A stretch of 64,000 nucleotides of DNA from Aquatica leii. Its lineage: Eukaryota > Arthropoda > Insecta > Coleoptera > Lampyridae. Shown here piece after piece: positions 1-10,831 of the stretch. A program made the position numbers and the translations under genes. The stretch is taken from the NCBI GenBank assembly GCA_035610365.1, contig CM069432.1, positions 110,317,529-110,381,528 on the forward strand, given 5' to 3'. Below the pieces are notes generated by a model. That model was not told the DNA's origin, did not search any database, and was given only the letters and a program-made list of their open reading frames with translations. Positions within the stretch are counted from its first letter, which is position 1. The number at the start of each line of letters is the position of its first letter.

Positions 1-49
1 TTATGAAAAAGCGATCGACAGTTTAAGGGCGCGGTTTGGCAGAGAGGAA

Positions 50-904
50 GTGTTGGTAGAATTTTACGTCAGAGAATTATTAAAGTTGGTTTTAGCAAAT
101 GTTGTTAATGGCAAGAGTTTATCAGTTTCAGCTCTGTATGACAAAATCGAGTCGCAGCTACGTGCGCTAGAAACATTAGGCGTGACCACGCAAACCTATG
201 CTGCAATGTTATATCCGTTAGTAGAATCGTGTCTACCAGAAGAAATATTACGTGTTTGGCAGAGGTCTTCAGATTTTAATTATTTAACTGATTCTTCGAT
301 GAAGGGCAAACTTTCCAGATTAATGAATTTCCTGAAAGTAGAGGTGGAAGGAGAAGAACGGATTTCGTTGGCAATGGAAGGGTTTGGCCTGAAGAGTTCG
401 GAAAGTAAGGCAAAACCAAAGGTTAAAAGTGACATTAAGCCTACAGCGTTGGGTTTGATAAATTTAACAAACAAATGTGTTTTTTGTGACGGACCACATA
501 ATAAAGATCTTTGTTTTAGAGCACGTGAGTTATCCTTAAAGGAAAAGCAGGATATTTTAAAGCAAAAGAAGGGATGTTTTCGCTGCGCGACGGTCGGTCA
601 TCAAAGTAAAAGGTGTTGCGAACGTGTAAGATGCGTCATTTGCAATGGACAACACGCTGTTATTTTGTGTAGCAAATTAGCTGACTTTCAGAAAATAAAT
701 ATTAATGGTCAGCCTGTGAATGAAGAAGTGCACAAAGACAAAACATTAGCGAATTTTACGGAAAAGGATCATCCATCTTTAAATCAGTGTCTGGAGAAGG
801 GATTGAACCTTATTGAACTCATTCCGTCAATTATGTTGAAATTTAGAATGGAGAAGCTAGGTGTCATTTCGGACATTCGCAAGGCGTTTTTGCAGATGGA
901 TTAA
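50..904 (+). pseudogene. BEL/Pao gag fused by deletion to start of RT
   Basis: The translated region is 284 residues long. The first part has DUF1759-like gag character. Three cysteine/histidine knuckles follow: CVFCDGPHNKDLCF, CFRCATVGHQSKRC and CVICNGQHAVILC, which would bind nucleic acid in the particle. After the third knuckle the reading jumps to NLIELIPSIMLKFRMEKLG then DIRKAFLQM, which is the palm entry of a BEL/Pao reverse transcriptase. The whole protease region that should lie between is absent, so this is an internally deleted copy. The frame stops at 902-904, where the next RT segment continues in another frame; loss of a T in a run near 930 is a likely cause. The start is not certain because the window begins inside gag. 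Confidence 0.8.
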
Positions 905-932
905 GTCAAGCCGATAGGGACTGTTTGCGATT

Positions 933-2369
933 TTGTGGCAAACTGAAGATGGTAAAGAACTTATATTTCGACACAAAAGGGTAGTATTCGGGGTTAATTG
1001 TAGTCCTTTTTTGCTTGGAGCTACAATCAACCATCATTTAGAATGTTGTGCGCGTGGACTTGGTTCGATTTCGTTTGATTGTTCCGAGAACACTATTTAT
1101 AAGTTGCGTGAAAGTTTTTATGTAGACAATTGTGTAACCAGTGTGTCGGGTGTAACTGAACTTGCCAAATTTATTCGCGAGATGACGCAAGTGATGGCGT
1201 TGGCCAAATTTGACTTAAGGGGCTGGGAGTTTTCGGGTGAGTCTAAAGTTTTGGGGTCAACAATGGTGCTGGGCATGTGTTGGGACAAGAAAAGTGATAA
1301 AATGTCTGTTTCGGGGGAGAGTAAGATTGAAGTTAATGATCAAATCGTCACAAAGAGGGTTATACTTTCAACGGCTCAACGCATTTTTGATCCACTTGGA
1401 TTTACATGTCCCGCCACAATAAATCCGAAACTACTCCTGCAGAAGTTATGGAAAGATGGATTAGGCTGGGACGACGAGGTAGATGATATAAGCAGAGAAT
1501 CATTTGTTAAATGGCAAACTGAACTACCGACACTTTTCCGTATTGAAATCCCGAGATGGATAATGGGTGGTACAGGTGAAGCTAATGATGTTAGTTTGCA
1601 CGCTTTTTGCGATGCCAGCAAAGACGCTTATGCGTGCGTTATTTATTTACGAGTAGAAATGATGGACAACATCCACGTTAACTTGATTCAAGCGAAATCT
1701 CGTATAGCGCCTTTGAAGAAGTTGTCGATTCCTAGGCTAGAACTTTTAGCAGCAACAATCGCCGCAAGGTTGTATCATTCGCTTCGATGTGGATTTCCCG
1801 AGAATTGGAAAATATATTTTTGGAGTGACTCCTCTACGGTTTTAACCTGGATTAGAAATGAAGAAGAATGGGCTACCTTTGTTTGGAATAGAGTTCATGA
1901 GATTCGAAAGTTGACATTGATAGAAGATTGGAGGTATGTCCCTGGTGTGATGAATCCCGCCGATCTACCATCTCGCAGGTGTTCACCGAATTATCTTTCC
2001 AAGTCGAAATGGTGGGAGGGACCCAATTGGCTATATGCTAGTGAAACGGAATGGCCTAAACAAAGTTTTGTACTAGATCAAGAAGATGAAGTTTTAGTTA
2101 ATCAAGAACGAAAAAAAAAATTAGTTTCGGCTATGATGTGCCAAGATGTCGAAATTTGGTATGGACGTTACTTCTCCAAATATGAGAAAATTGTACGAAT
2201 GATAGCTTGGATGCTTCCTTTTGTTCATAACTGCAGAAATTCGATAAATAAAATTCGAGGCGAATTATCTACAAATGCGTTAAATAATGGTGAGATGATT
2301 TTGATAAAACTAATTCAAAAAGAATCTTTTTCTAGAAAAGATGACAAGAAACTGGTGTCTCTAAACTAA
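933..2369 (+). pseudogene. BEL/Pao pol: RT palm, connection and RNase H
   Basis: This open stretch of 478 codons covers the RT palm and RNase H of a BEL/Pao element. The RT part has VVFGVNCSPFLL and the active-site box as YVDN instead of YVDD, so the second catalytic Asp is changed. The peptidase A17/connection region contains ILSTAQRIFDPLGF. RNase H is recognisable from HAFCDASKDAYACVIYLR, then IPRLELLAA and FWSDSSTVLTWI. The segment has no promoter or start of its own: the first Met is only where the frame opens after the upstream frameshift. It ends at a stop in the RNase H-integrase linker. It would not work as a polymerase because of the YVDN change and lost N-terminus. Confidence 0.85.
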
Positions 2370-2379
2370 ACTTGAAGTT

Positions 2380-3331
2380 GAAAATGGGGTAATTAGAGTT
2401 TGCAGTAAAATTTCTAACCAAGAAGATACATTTACTTTTCGTTTACTGTCTGTGTTAGTTAGTAAACATTATGTAGTGTATCGATTGATATAAGATTTAC
2501 ATGTTTCTTCTTGTCGTATTGTGAATGCAAGGGTTGCTAGCATTGTTACGAGAAAAATATTGGGTGATTGGACGAAGACCAGCTATGCATTCGGTTGTGA
2601 AGCAATGTCGCAGATATGGTGCCAAGAAGATAGAAATGATTCTTCTTTCTTTGCCCAATGATTGTGTGAGAGATGCAGCTACACTCCAAATTACGGATAT
2701 ACATTTGGCTGGCCTATTGTTTTGTGAAGTGGTAAGAAAGCATGGATTTCTTTATTTATAAGTGCAGTGTCCATTTGGATGTAGTGTCGTCGATGTCCAC
2801 TGCAAAGTTTTTGAATGCTTTTAGGCGTTTTGTAGCAAGAAGAGGAAGCCTCCTGTTATTTATACCGACAATGGGACTAACTTTGTAAGAGCAGAAAACG
2901 CTTTTGCTAAGCTTGATTGGAAAGCAATTAAGCGTCACTGCTCATCTCGCCGAATTGTGTAGAAATTCAATCTTCCTTCGACTCCCTGGTGGAGAGGATG
3001 GTGGGAGCGACTGATTGGTTTGGTCAAACAGTTATTGAGAAAGGTGTTGGGTCGTGCGTTTTTTAAGGTTGGACAAATTGTACACGATCTTATGTGACTG
3101 TGAGCGGTTATTAACTCAAGATCATTAACGCTTATGTCGGGTAACCAAGCAATACCGTTAACGCCAGAAATGTTTTTACGAGAATTAAAAGAGTTTGACG
3201 TGCCGGAGTGTGATGTTATTGACGTTACATCGATGAAAAGGCGTCTTACATATTTGCAATCGTTGCGAAATGTATTACGAAAACGGTTTCGAGTCGAGTA
3301 TTTAGGGCAATTGAGACAATTTTATAAGTAG
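2380..3331 (+). pseudogene. BEL/Pao integrase, broken by several frameshifts
   Basis: Pieces in different frames follow the order of a retroviral-type integrase. At 2525-2640 is the zinc-binding N-domain (LLALLREKYWVIGRR). At 2640-2960 lie core remnants; reading across frames gives LNAFRRFVARRG and then TDNGT around 2865, the second catalytic Asp region. At 2980-3090 WWRGWWERLIGLVKQLLRK is readable, the usual segment downstream of the catalytic Glu. At 3134-3331 the open frame IPLTPEMFLRE to RFRVEYLGQLR begins the DUF5641 tail. At least three frame changes and several stops separate these blocks, so the domain is dead. The order and spacing still match a single inactivated copy rather than unrelated fragments. 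Confidence 0.78.
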
Positions 3332-3364
3332 AAATGTCCTCAAAGTTTTATAATAGGCGACATT

Positions 3365-3697
3365 GTGTTAATTGGTAATGATACCTCGAAACGCTTAGAT
3401 TGGCCATTAGGGCGTATAATCGAAGTGCTTCCTGGTAGAGACAATGTAATTCGGTTAGTACGTGTGCAAACTGATAAAGGTCAATTGCTAAGACCAATAC
3501 AGCGAGTTTATCCCTTAGAATGTGTGGAACCACCTAAGGAATCGACAGACGATGAAGTGGAAGAAATGGTTCATGATTCTGTGCAGCAGGAGAATACTGT
3601 TAGTGCGCCAGTTGTTGACGATAAAGTTTGCGATGTGCGCGTTAAAGCGGCGCGTGGTGGACAGGTAGTTAAGCTTTCTCGGAGATACTTAGACTGA
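3365..3697 (+). pseudogene. BEL/Pao DUF5641 C-terminal domain of pol
   Basis: A 110-codon open frame carries the typical end of BEL/Pao pol polyproteins: WPLGRIIEVLPG, NVIRLVRVQT and the closing box LLRPIQRVYPLE. It follows the preceding integrase tail after a stop and frame change around 3331-3365. This domain lies downstream of integrase and may help target DNA. The acidic tail after the box is ordinary for the family. The stop at 3695-3697 probably is the natural end of pol, about 150 bp before the candidate 3' LTR. Confidence 0.8.
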
Positions 3698-3846
3698 ATT
3701 GTTGGTTTGTTTAGTAATGCTTATTATTGGGTAGTTATGAATCTCTTTTAATGTGTTTGATGTCAGTTTACAGTTTTGTTTTTTAGATATAACTTTTAAT
3801 TTTAGTGAGACGCTTAATTGATGTGTTCACGTCTCAAGTGGGCGAA

Positions 3847-4270
3847 TGCTAAATGTAAACAGAAGTTACGATACGTAGCTGTGGAAGGCTAGGTGTGTTT
3901 AATGAAAACTTTGATGTTGCGTGTACGTATTTTTCATATCGTTTTATCAAGTTTTCGTTACTTAGAAAAAAACAAGCGAACAATTTTGGAAGTGTTTTTT
4001 TGACTGTTTTTGTAAAGATAATTTTGTAAAAAATCGTCGTTGAAATATGGCTTTGGTTGCTGTTTTAGTCAACGTCTCTACATTAAAAGCATTTTAAAAC
4101 CGCACACAGTAATTTTATTTGTTTACGAAACAACTGCAAAATTAAAATCTATGTGCAAGAATAGAAAATCTTATTTTGTGTTTCAATTACCAGTGAAGTT
4201 ATTTAAACTATAGTTTTTTAGTAATAGTTCAATTTCACTCACTATTCTATGCCAAAAGGGACGTTTGTAA
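3847..4270 (+). repeat. Candidate 3' LTR of the BEL/Pao element
   Basis: A purine-rich stretch with AAGTGGGCGA at about 3836-3845 resembles the polypurine tract that precedes BEL/Pao LTRs, and TGCTAAATG follows at 3847, a plausible LTR start. The 5' LTR is outside the window, so the repeat cannot be confirmed by comparison, and the 4270 end is a guess placed after the block AAAAGGGACGTTTG. Confidence 0.3.
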
Positions 4271-5316
4271 TGTGACCAAGTTATATTTAATTTTTTTTTT
4301 GTATTTTGACTTGAAGGTTTTTAGTTTTTATAAGTAATAAACAAGATTTATAAATTAACCTTTGATTTTTTGATATTTTTTACACTGTTAAACGTACTAC
4401 ATAGCTAAAATAACCATTGTATAAATTTGAGAAAATCAAGTATTTTTATTAATTTATTTAAAAAAAATAGATTAAACAAAAAGATAATCAAAAAAGTAAG
4501 AAAAAATGTTTTGAAAAAATTTTTGAACACGCATACATTACACATCAAACAATTAAGTTTTTTTTTCAATATAAAATTTTTGCGGTTTGCAGTAAAATTT
4601 ATGTTTACGATTTTACAATACACGAAAATTGTGAAGAAATTGTGATTCCAACGCAAACATATTACTTTTAAAAAGTCAATTGTATTTTAGTTTTTTTTTC
4701 CACAAAATTATCATAATACATAATAACAAAAACTTAAATTCACTATTAAAAAGGTTTCTAAATAATAACATTTGCAAGGAAATGTTATTATCAAAGAAAG
4801 TAGTATCTTTAAAATTTAAGTTAGTTTACGTAATCCAGCATTTTTAACTATTATGTTCATTTAGACATACGTAACAATTTATTTATTAATATCATAAAGG
4901 TTAATAAAGCTAAGTGAACAAACGTTCAATGGATAAAATTGATGTTATTACATAAACGTGATATGGATTTTAATGAGTTCAAACAATATAAGATGCATTA
5001 AAGAACAGTCTTTTGTAAAACTTTATAATCGGTTATAAATTTGTATTTTATAAAATAATTGAATATAGATCTATAGGTATATATGTATACACAATAGATG
5101 TCATCATAATAAAGGTGTTTTTAACATAGTGGAAATCTCCAACATTAAATATTTGAGAACTCAGAAGGTGGCAGTACATGATGCGGGCGGAAAATAAAAT
5201 TGACGAAAATTGCTGTTAAAGATGTATATAATTTATACTATATTAACTTCTATTTATTCTAAGTGATATAACGTGCAAACATTTTTCAGTTCTAAAATAT
5301 CAACTGTAAATACAAT
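4271..5316. other. AT-rich intergenic sequence
   Basis: I see no supported gene here. Long A and T runs produce overlapping low-complexity open frames on both strands around 4405-4656 rich in Lys, Asn, Phe and Ile; these have no family signature and are not called. The last 100 bases are the 5' flank of OBP gene 1; they hold a TATATAAT at about 5226 and a TCAGT initiator-like motif at about 5286, but the spacing is too wide for a standard core promoter. Confidence 0.5.
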
Positions 5317-5788
5317 ATGTTGCTTTTAAATAGTTTTTTTGTTATTTTCATACTGGTAAGCTATAAAATTCTCTGTTAACGATAATACCCGCTTGTAATA
5401 GTTACAGGTACAAAGCTTTAATGCAGACAATATTTGTCAAGAAAAATTAAATAAAGCAAAAAATTTAATGGTGGAAATATTAAAGTCTCCTCCACCAGCA
5501 TCGGAAAATAAAGCCGAACATGAAGTTATTATGGGATGTTTATGGAAAAACCGGGGACTATTAGATGAAAGTGGAGAATTAATTGAAGATAATTTTATAC
5601 ATGCGCTTGTGAAAGAACTTCGACAGATATATCCTACAGAGTTAGCTGAAGAAAAAGCGAACGAAGCACTTGAATATTGTAAAAAAGCTAGAGGAGGTAC
5701 AATAGGAGAAACTAGTGTGGAGTTGATCAAATGTTTAGGAATCTGGAAAAATCAAGCTTTTATTCAGGGTGAACGTGCAGAGGAATAA
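5317..5788 (+). CDS. Odorant-binding protein gene 1, Minus-C type, two exons
   Basis: Exon 1 (5317-5355) encodes a hydrophobic leader MLLLNSFFVIFIL; the intron 5356-5407 begins GTAAGC and ends TTACAG; exon 2 (5408-5788) encodes the rest, giving 139 residues. The intron is in phase 0 and both frames join without a stop. The leader runs on into exon 2, with signal cleavage likely near SFNA. Mature cysteines are Cys23, Cys57, Cys104 and Cys122, with gaps of 33, 46 and 17 residues. In six-cysteine insect OBPs the second cysteine lies four residues before Cys57 and the fifth nine before Cys122; here these are Val and Gly, the Minus-C pattern. The family binds small hydrophobic ligands in extracellular fluid, often sensillum lymph. 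An AATAAA overlaps the stop. Family call strong; ligand unknown. Confidence 0.9.
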
Positions 5789-6500
5789 ACTTAATATATT
5801 TGCAAGTAAAAACAAATGTATTAAAATAAAATTTTAGAAAATGTTACACTGTTATATTTAGCTTACTTTTGAATAACGTGTAAAATGTATTAAAGAAGTA
5901 TTTATATTTAGTTAAGTTTGCTATTGCCTTAAATAAAACAAACAATACTATTTTTTCAAATTTAATCATTGTAATATAATAAAAAAAATTATACAAAGTT
6001 TTAAAGAACTCTTTGGCTTTGTGGAGTATTTTATTTTTAAGTATATCCAAGCTACTGCTCAGATAGTTGAAATTAACGTAAGTTTTATTTTTTAATACAT
6101 TTCAATCAAATATAAATCATTTTGGTTATGTATCTCTAATGCAATCTGTTATAGCAATAAAACATATTTCAATAAAATAAATTTTATTTACTCTTGTTTC
6201 AATTTGTTATACTAAAATCAATCAAAGCCATACACATAAGTATAGTGATATAATTGATTGAACGGTTTATAAAAATGTTTGTTGTCTTGGCAATTTTTTT
6301 GTTAACAGTTACATTGTTTTTTGTTGTTCTATGATTTAAACAAATATTTGTTATCAGCAATGCTTTCAACCAAAAATCTTCTAACCAGTTATAATAGACC
6401 CTACAACTACTAAACTGAGAAATTTACTTACTGCTAAGATTCATTTTTAAATTGTAATTTATTATTAATTTATAAGTTATATTATAAACACTTGATTTAC
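5789..6500. other. 3' flank of OBP gene 1, no further gene seen
   Basis: The sequence contains poly(A) signals (for example AATAAA near 5825) and then AT-rich DNA. A 68-codon minus-strand open frame at 5844-6050 is low complexity with no recognisable family and is not called. Confidence 0.5.
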
Positions 6501-6504
6501 TTTT

Positions 6505-6720
6505 ACAGCTCTTCAATTAGGAGGGGCATCAAAAACACGTTAAGTACATAAGAACCGGCTACGTTTCGCGCGGCTGCATTCGCACTTGTTCAGACCTCTA
6601 TTTATTAAATAAAACAGTTATTTACATTTGTTTAATTAATAGAGACCTGAAGAAGTGATCACTTAAGACACATAAACTGTTCTTGATGCCGCTTCTGATT
6701 AAAGAGCTGTAAAAGTAATT
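6505..6720. repeat. Foldback of two Penelope-type terminal repeat fragments
   Basis: The left arm (about 6508-6600, AGCTCTTCAATTAGGAGGG onward) is repeated in inverse on the right (about 6635-6718, ending CTGATTAAAGAGCTGTAAA), with a short spacer rich in TTTATTAAATAA. Both arms carry the motif pair seen in the Penelope-like elements of this window: CTGAA(C/G)AA followed on the same strand by GAAACG in the left arm (minus strand, 6562-6593). In the right arm only the CTGAAGAA half is kept (about 6645). This is a terminal-repeat remnant arranged head to head, without any coding part. Confidence 0.55.
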
Positions 6721-8364
6721 CAAATGTTTAAATTAATCTAAAGAAGAAGAAAAAAGAACAACTTACCGTAAGTTATATTATCTTAAACGTACACGGAGAG
6801 AAAAGTTTACTGTAATAAAGCAAAAACAGCTATATTTCATGCAAATACGCTGTTGGTTTTGAGTCAAGCCGATGCGATGTATGTACGCTTAAATAAAGGT
6901 TTCATTTTATTACAACAAATATTTTGAAAAAGAATTGTATGATTTTATAATATATCAATTTAAGAAAACATCGTTTTCTTTTATCATTCAAAACTTGCTG
7001 AATGTGATCGTAGAGAAGAACCATAGTTATGACAAGTACTGCTTTTTCTTATCTCTGTTGATTGTTGCGTTTTATCATAAATAGGTTTAATCGTAATAAC
7101 ACTTCGTATTAATTTAAGCACGCAGTGTCATCATAATGTTTGCTTTTGTGCAGCTTCAGGGTATGAATGATTTCAGTAAATATACACATGGTTTAAATAT
7201 ATTTATTTACTAAATTCAAAATAAATGTGTTATATTTTATAATCACTACAGTTTATGATTTAATCCTAGATTACATTAAAATTTATAATTATTGGTAATG
7301 TTACCGATCCAAATAATACTGTCCTTGACACCAATATGTACACGCATCAGCATTAATAGTATGTTACACTTAGAATATTAGTCAAATCTACACCATCCGA
7401 GTTAAAAAATCTTCTTGTAACTTTTGGAAAGTTATTTTTTTCTGTCAAAGGGTTCTCCAACTACTAAACTTTACAATCAACCCAAATTCACCTTCCTTAA
7501 ATATGTCCAAATCATTTTTCGTTAGGCACACAAGTGATGTAACATCAATTTCTTGTTCTAAAAGAAAAGCAAATGCACGATAACTTTATTTCATTGCAAA
7601 AAACTAAGTCATACATGCCAAAAAAATGTGCAAGCTTTGCGACATAATTCTAACATATAACGACAGTGAACAATATTCAAAATCAGAGTCAATACTTACT
7701 TGTATGTTTCTGATAGTTTCCAATCATTCACTAATTGATGTAGTAAGTTATAGATTATATGCTGCAAACAACTTGTTATAAAATGATGGATCCATGTCGT
7801 ATAGTACCAAACAAAAAACTGTCGGAGTCACGGTACACGTTAATTTATCTTTGCCACAGCTTTAGCAAAAGGTTTAGCACATATTGCAAACCTTAACGTA
7901 AATTAAATTGCTGATACCTTATTTTAGACCAGCGTGGAACAAATAATGATAACATAAATGATTACTTCAAATGCCTACTTGTGGTTTCGTAGTAATTTAT
8001 TACGTACTTTAATCGCTGATATGATTTCTTATAATAATTAGTTGAATTTGATCAATTTGTAGTCTTAATTTTAACAAAAACTTTTTACTTGCATAATTAT
8101 AATTATGAATGATTTAATAAAAACATGTTTGGATTGCAATAAGAAATTTAATTTAAGTTTTAGAACATGTAGGTTTAAGTTTATTTGAATGTGAATCAAT
8201 TTTAGAAAAAAAGCAAATGCTTTAAATATGAAATTGTAATGATTAAATTCAGCATAATGTTTCTTTCCGTGTACTTACTATTGAAAATCTTTATCAAGGA
8301 GCGTGGATACATAAAAGGTGTCTGACGTGAGTGCGTACGTTCAGGTTTCAACCGTAACTAATTA
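6721..8364. other. Non-coding stretch with a weak terminal inverted repeat pair
   Basis: No coding sequence is supported. A short inverted repeat brackets most of the stretch: GTACACGGAGAGAAAA at 6789-6804 and its inverse TTTCTTTCCGTGTAC around 8259-8273, with one mismatch in the first 14 bases. This could be the ends of a non-autonomous DNA transposon of about 1.5 kb, but no target duplication was found, so it remains a suggestion. Confidence 0.3.
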
Positions 8365-8495
8365 CACTAGTCTGCAAAAAAATATTTTTTATCGAGCCCT
8401 GACACTATTCCGGGTGATTCTTATGTAAAATGACGTCCTGAATCCAAATATGTCTTCCGTTTTCTTCCATCACCCCCCATTTTCGAGGGAGCCCC
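8365..8495 (+). repeat. Left terminal inverted repeat of the CMC transposon
   Basis: Starts CACTAGTCTGCA. Blocks that recur inverted at the right end include CCATCACC, TTTACATAAG (as CTTATGTAAA), TCTTGAATC-like bases, the GGGCCCC-like C run and GCCCTGA. It is followed inward by the AT-rich 3' flank of the transposase ORF. Confidence 0.75.
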
Positions 8496-8665
8496 AAATC
8501 GCTAATTTTACCACTTTTCGATAAATTAATTATAATTTATTTATCTAACGATACTTACAATTATAATAATTATTATAATAATAAATATATGGACATGAAT
8601 TTAATTTAAATGGGGAAAAGAACTAATTTAGCTATAAATAGTAATAAATAAAAAGATATTCATCG

Positions 8666-10366
8666 TTACTTGGTGCTTGCTTTTGTTTTATACTCTGAGG
8701 TACAGCTCTCTCGTTTCAAAAACCAGCAGTACTCCGCCAACATGGTTGCATTCCACGTCTCTGAAAATCTCTTCTCCAGCTTAGCGATGTCTTGATGGAA
8801 CCGTTCTCCGTGTTCATCCGAGACTGCCCCTAAATTTTCAGGGAAAAAGTCCAGATGCGAGTGAAGGAAATAAACTTTAAAAGACATGTTACATCCTATG
8901 TCCTTGTACGCTAAAAGCAGTTCCTTGACGTTAGCGACATAATCTTCACTTTTGTGGTTACCCAGGAAGTTCTTACAAACGTTTTGAAATGCAAGCCAAG
9001 CTCGTTTTTTTTTTCGATTTAGGTGTTCAATAAACGTCGAATCTTGGAAGAGTTGTCTAATCTGGGGACGAACAAAAGCGCCTTCTTTGATTTTAGCTTC
9101 GCTAAGACGAGGAAATTTAGTTTTCAAAAATTGAAATGCGCCACCTGTCTTGTCCACTGGTTTCACAAACTGCTTGATCAATCCAAGTTTGATGTGTAAA
9201 GGTGGTAAGTAAATATTTTTTTTCGGAACCAAAGGATTGTGGGCGACATTTATCTGACCAAGAATAAGATTTTCTCGCAGAGGCCAGTCCCGTACGACGT
9301 AATGTTTATCTCGGGCTCGGTTATCCCATTCACAAAAGAAGCAGCAATATTTTGCGAATCCTGATTGCAGGCCTGTGAGCAGAGCAATAACTTTTAAGTC
9401 AGCACAAAGTTTCCACTTATAATCATGATAACTAATTTTATCAAGGATTCTGAAGATGTTTTCGTACGTTTCCTTCATATCAACAGAGTATGCAACTGGA
9501 ACTGATGGGAAGTCATTCCCATTTGCCAACAGGACAACTTTTAAGCTTGTTTTTGATGAGTCTATAAACAGTATCCATTTGTCTGGTTCACATGGCATCT
9601 GTAGCTCTGTCATCAATAAATTTGCATTAGGGCAGAACATTAAACCTTTATCTTCTGAGAAAAGACATTTCAGGGTTGCTTGTCTGGTCCTGTAAGAAGA
9701 TATTTTTACTCCCTTTTCTAAGAGATTCCACTGTTGAAGTCGCGATCCTAGGAGCTGAGATTTAGTTTTGGGTAACTGCAAATCCCTAACAAGATCATTT
9801 AATTCCGATTGAGTGAGGAGGTGAGGTTGCCGAGAAACTAAATCTGCGGAATACTCTTCATCGTCATTGAACGAATCATTCGAAGCCCCAGGTTGTGGCT
9901 CAGAGTCTTTTAAATCAATTTCCGGCTCTAGAGTATAAGTGTTTCGGGGCTCTGGGATTGGCAAAGTATCGTTATGAGGAACAGGTCTTAGAGCTGACGG
10001 AATATTGGGATACTGAATTGTATGCTTACTTTTGCTCGAAAACCCGACAGTGGAAGTCATACAAAAGTAACAATCTGTAAGATGACAGCGAGGTTCGCGC
10101 CAAACCATGGGCACAGCAAATGGCATTGATTTACTGGTACCTTTGAGCCATTTGGTCAAACTACTGTAACAAGTCGTACAGCAAACTGATGGAGCCCAAG
10201 TCTTGTTCTGGTCGCCAACTTGACAATCAAAGTACAATTTATAAGCTGTTTTAACAAGCGGAGAAAGGGGTTTTCGTTGCGCTTTTAAAGTTAATTCCCC
10301 GCAGACATAGCAGAAGCTATCGGGATGATTTTTACACTCGCGTGGCATAATTAAACAGTAATTCAA
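8666..10366 (-). CDS. Intact transposase-like ORF of the CMC transposon
   Basis: The ORF has 566 codons without a stop; Met7 (MPRECKNHPDSF) is an equally likely start. The N-terminus is rich in paired Cys/His (Cys11, Cys19, Cys22; Cys62, Cys63, Cys66; Cys94, Cys99, Cys102), consistent with zinc-binding DNA recognition. An acidic linker follows at about 150-175. The C-terminal half could form an RNase H-like catalytic core: Asp269 in ILFIDSSK, Asp323 in KLCADLKV followed by CCFFCEWD, and Glu518 or Glu521 in SDEHGERFH. I propose these as the acidic triad from position and context, not from alignment. It lies centrally between the element's inverted repeats. The ORF could also be described as an uncharacterised insect repeat protein. 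It is the longest unbroken coding frame in the window, so recent activity is possible. Confidence 0.8.
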   Translation of the reverse strand: MNYCLIMPRECKNHPDSFCYVCGELTLKAQRKPLSPLVKTAYKLYFDCQVGDQNKTWAPSVCCTTCYSSLTKWLKGTSKSMPFAVPMVWREPRCHLTDCYFCMTSTVGFSSKSKHTIQYPNIPSALRPVPHNDTLPIPEPRNTYTLEPEIDLKDSEPQPGASNDSFNDDEEYSADLVSRQPHLLTQSELNDLVRDLQLPKTKSQLLGSRLQQWNLLEKGVKISSYRTRQATLKCLFSEDKGLMFCPNANLLMTELQMPCEPDKWILFIDSSKTSLKVVLLANGNDFPSVPVAYSVDMKETYENIFRILDKISYHDYKWKLCADLKVIALLTGLQSGFAKYCCFFCEWDNRARDKHYVVRDWPLRENLILGQINVAHNPLVPKKNIYLPPLHIKLGLIKQFVKPVDKTGGAFQFLKTKFPRLSEAKIKEGAFVRPQIRQLFQDSTFIEHLNRKKKRAWLAFQNVCKNFLGNHKSEDYVANVKELLLAYKDIGCNMSFKVYFLHSHLDFFPENLGAVSDEHGERFHQDIAKLEKRFSETWNATMLAEYCWFLKRESCTSEYKTKASTK

Positions 10367-10831
10367 CGCGCGACATTAACCACAAATCACACTTAGTCAC
10401 TTGAAAAAATCCGGAGTAAAAATAGTTTCACTGTTTTACACAAATGAACAAAAATGAACACAAAATCCAGCACGTTTAAAACGTCGACAAGTAAACTCTG
10501 CAACAGCTATAGATGTACTGATCGAAGCAGTTAAGCAAACAATGTAATATACTATAATGAGAAGAGTAATGCAAGTTCAAGCCTGTCGAAAATTCCTGTT
10601 CAAACCTGCATGTGGTATTGAGATCGCCAGCGTCGTGCAGTGAATCTTCCCAACTGTTTATTGATATTTTTCTACTGTTCTTATATATTTGTATTTTATT
10701 GTTGTTTCTATATACATTTTAAAGCAAAACTTTTGCCATATACTTTGACATAAATTTTATTACCTGCTTTGGGATGTTTAACGGCTATAAGTTAAAATTC
10801 TAAAAAAAAATGCAACAAATAAAATAAAAAT

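Larger units (their letters stand above)
1..4270 (+). mobile_element. BEL/Pao LTR retrotransposon, 5'-truncated by window edge and decayed
   Basis: The order of domains is gag with zinc knuckles, reverse transcriptase, RNase H, integrase and a C-terminal DUF5641-like segment, which is the order of insect BEL/Pao elements. The left end lies outside the window, so no 5' LTR is visible. The aspartic protease and the RT fingers are missing: gag sequence runs straight into the RT stretch VISDIRKAFLQM, an internal deletion. At least one frameshift lies near 905-933 and several stops and frameshifts lie in integrase (2370-3365). A candidate 3' LTR follows at about 3847. The right boundary at 4270 is approximate because no target duplication could be found. 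The element cannot encode its own proteins. Confidence 0.88.

Noticed and set aside
4405..4656. Overlapping open frames on both strands, Lys/Asn/Phe-rich
   Set aside because: They arise from long A and T runs; both strands are open at once and neither has a domain, start context or splice partner.
9456..10080. Plus-strand open frames opposite the transposase ORF
   Set aside because: Shadows of the minus-strand coding sequence with no family signature.
8666..10366. 566-codon ORF as a host gene
   Set aside because: It lies centrally between matching inverted repeats with a target duplication, so a transposon gene is the better reading.
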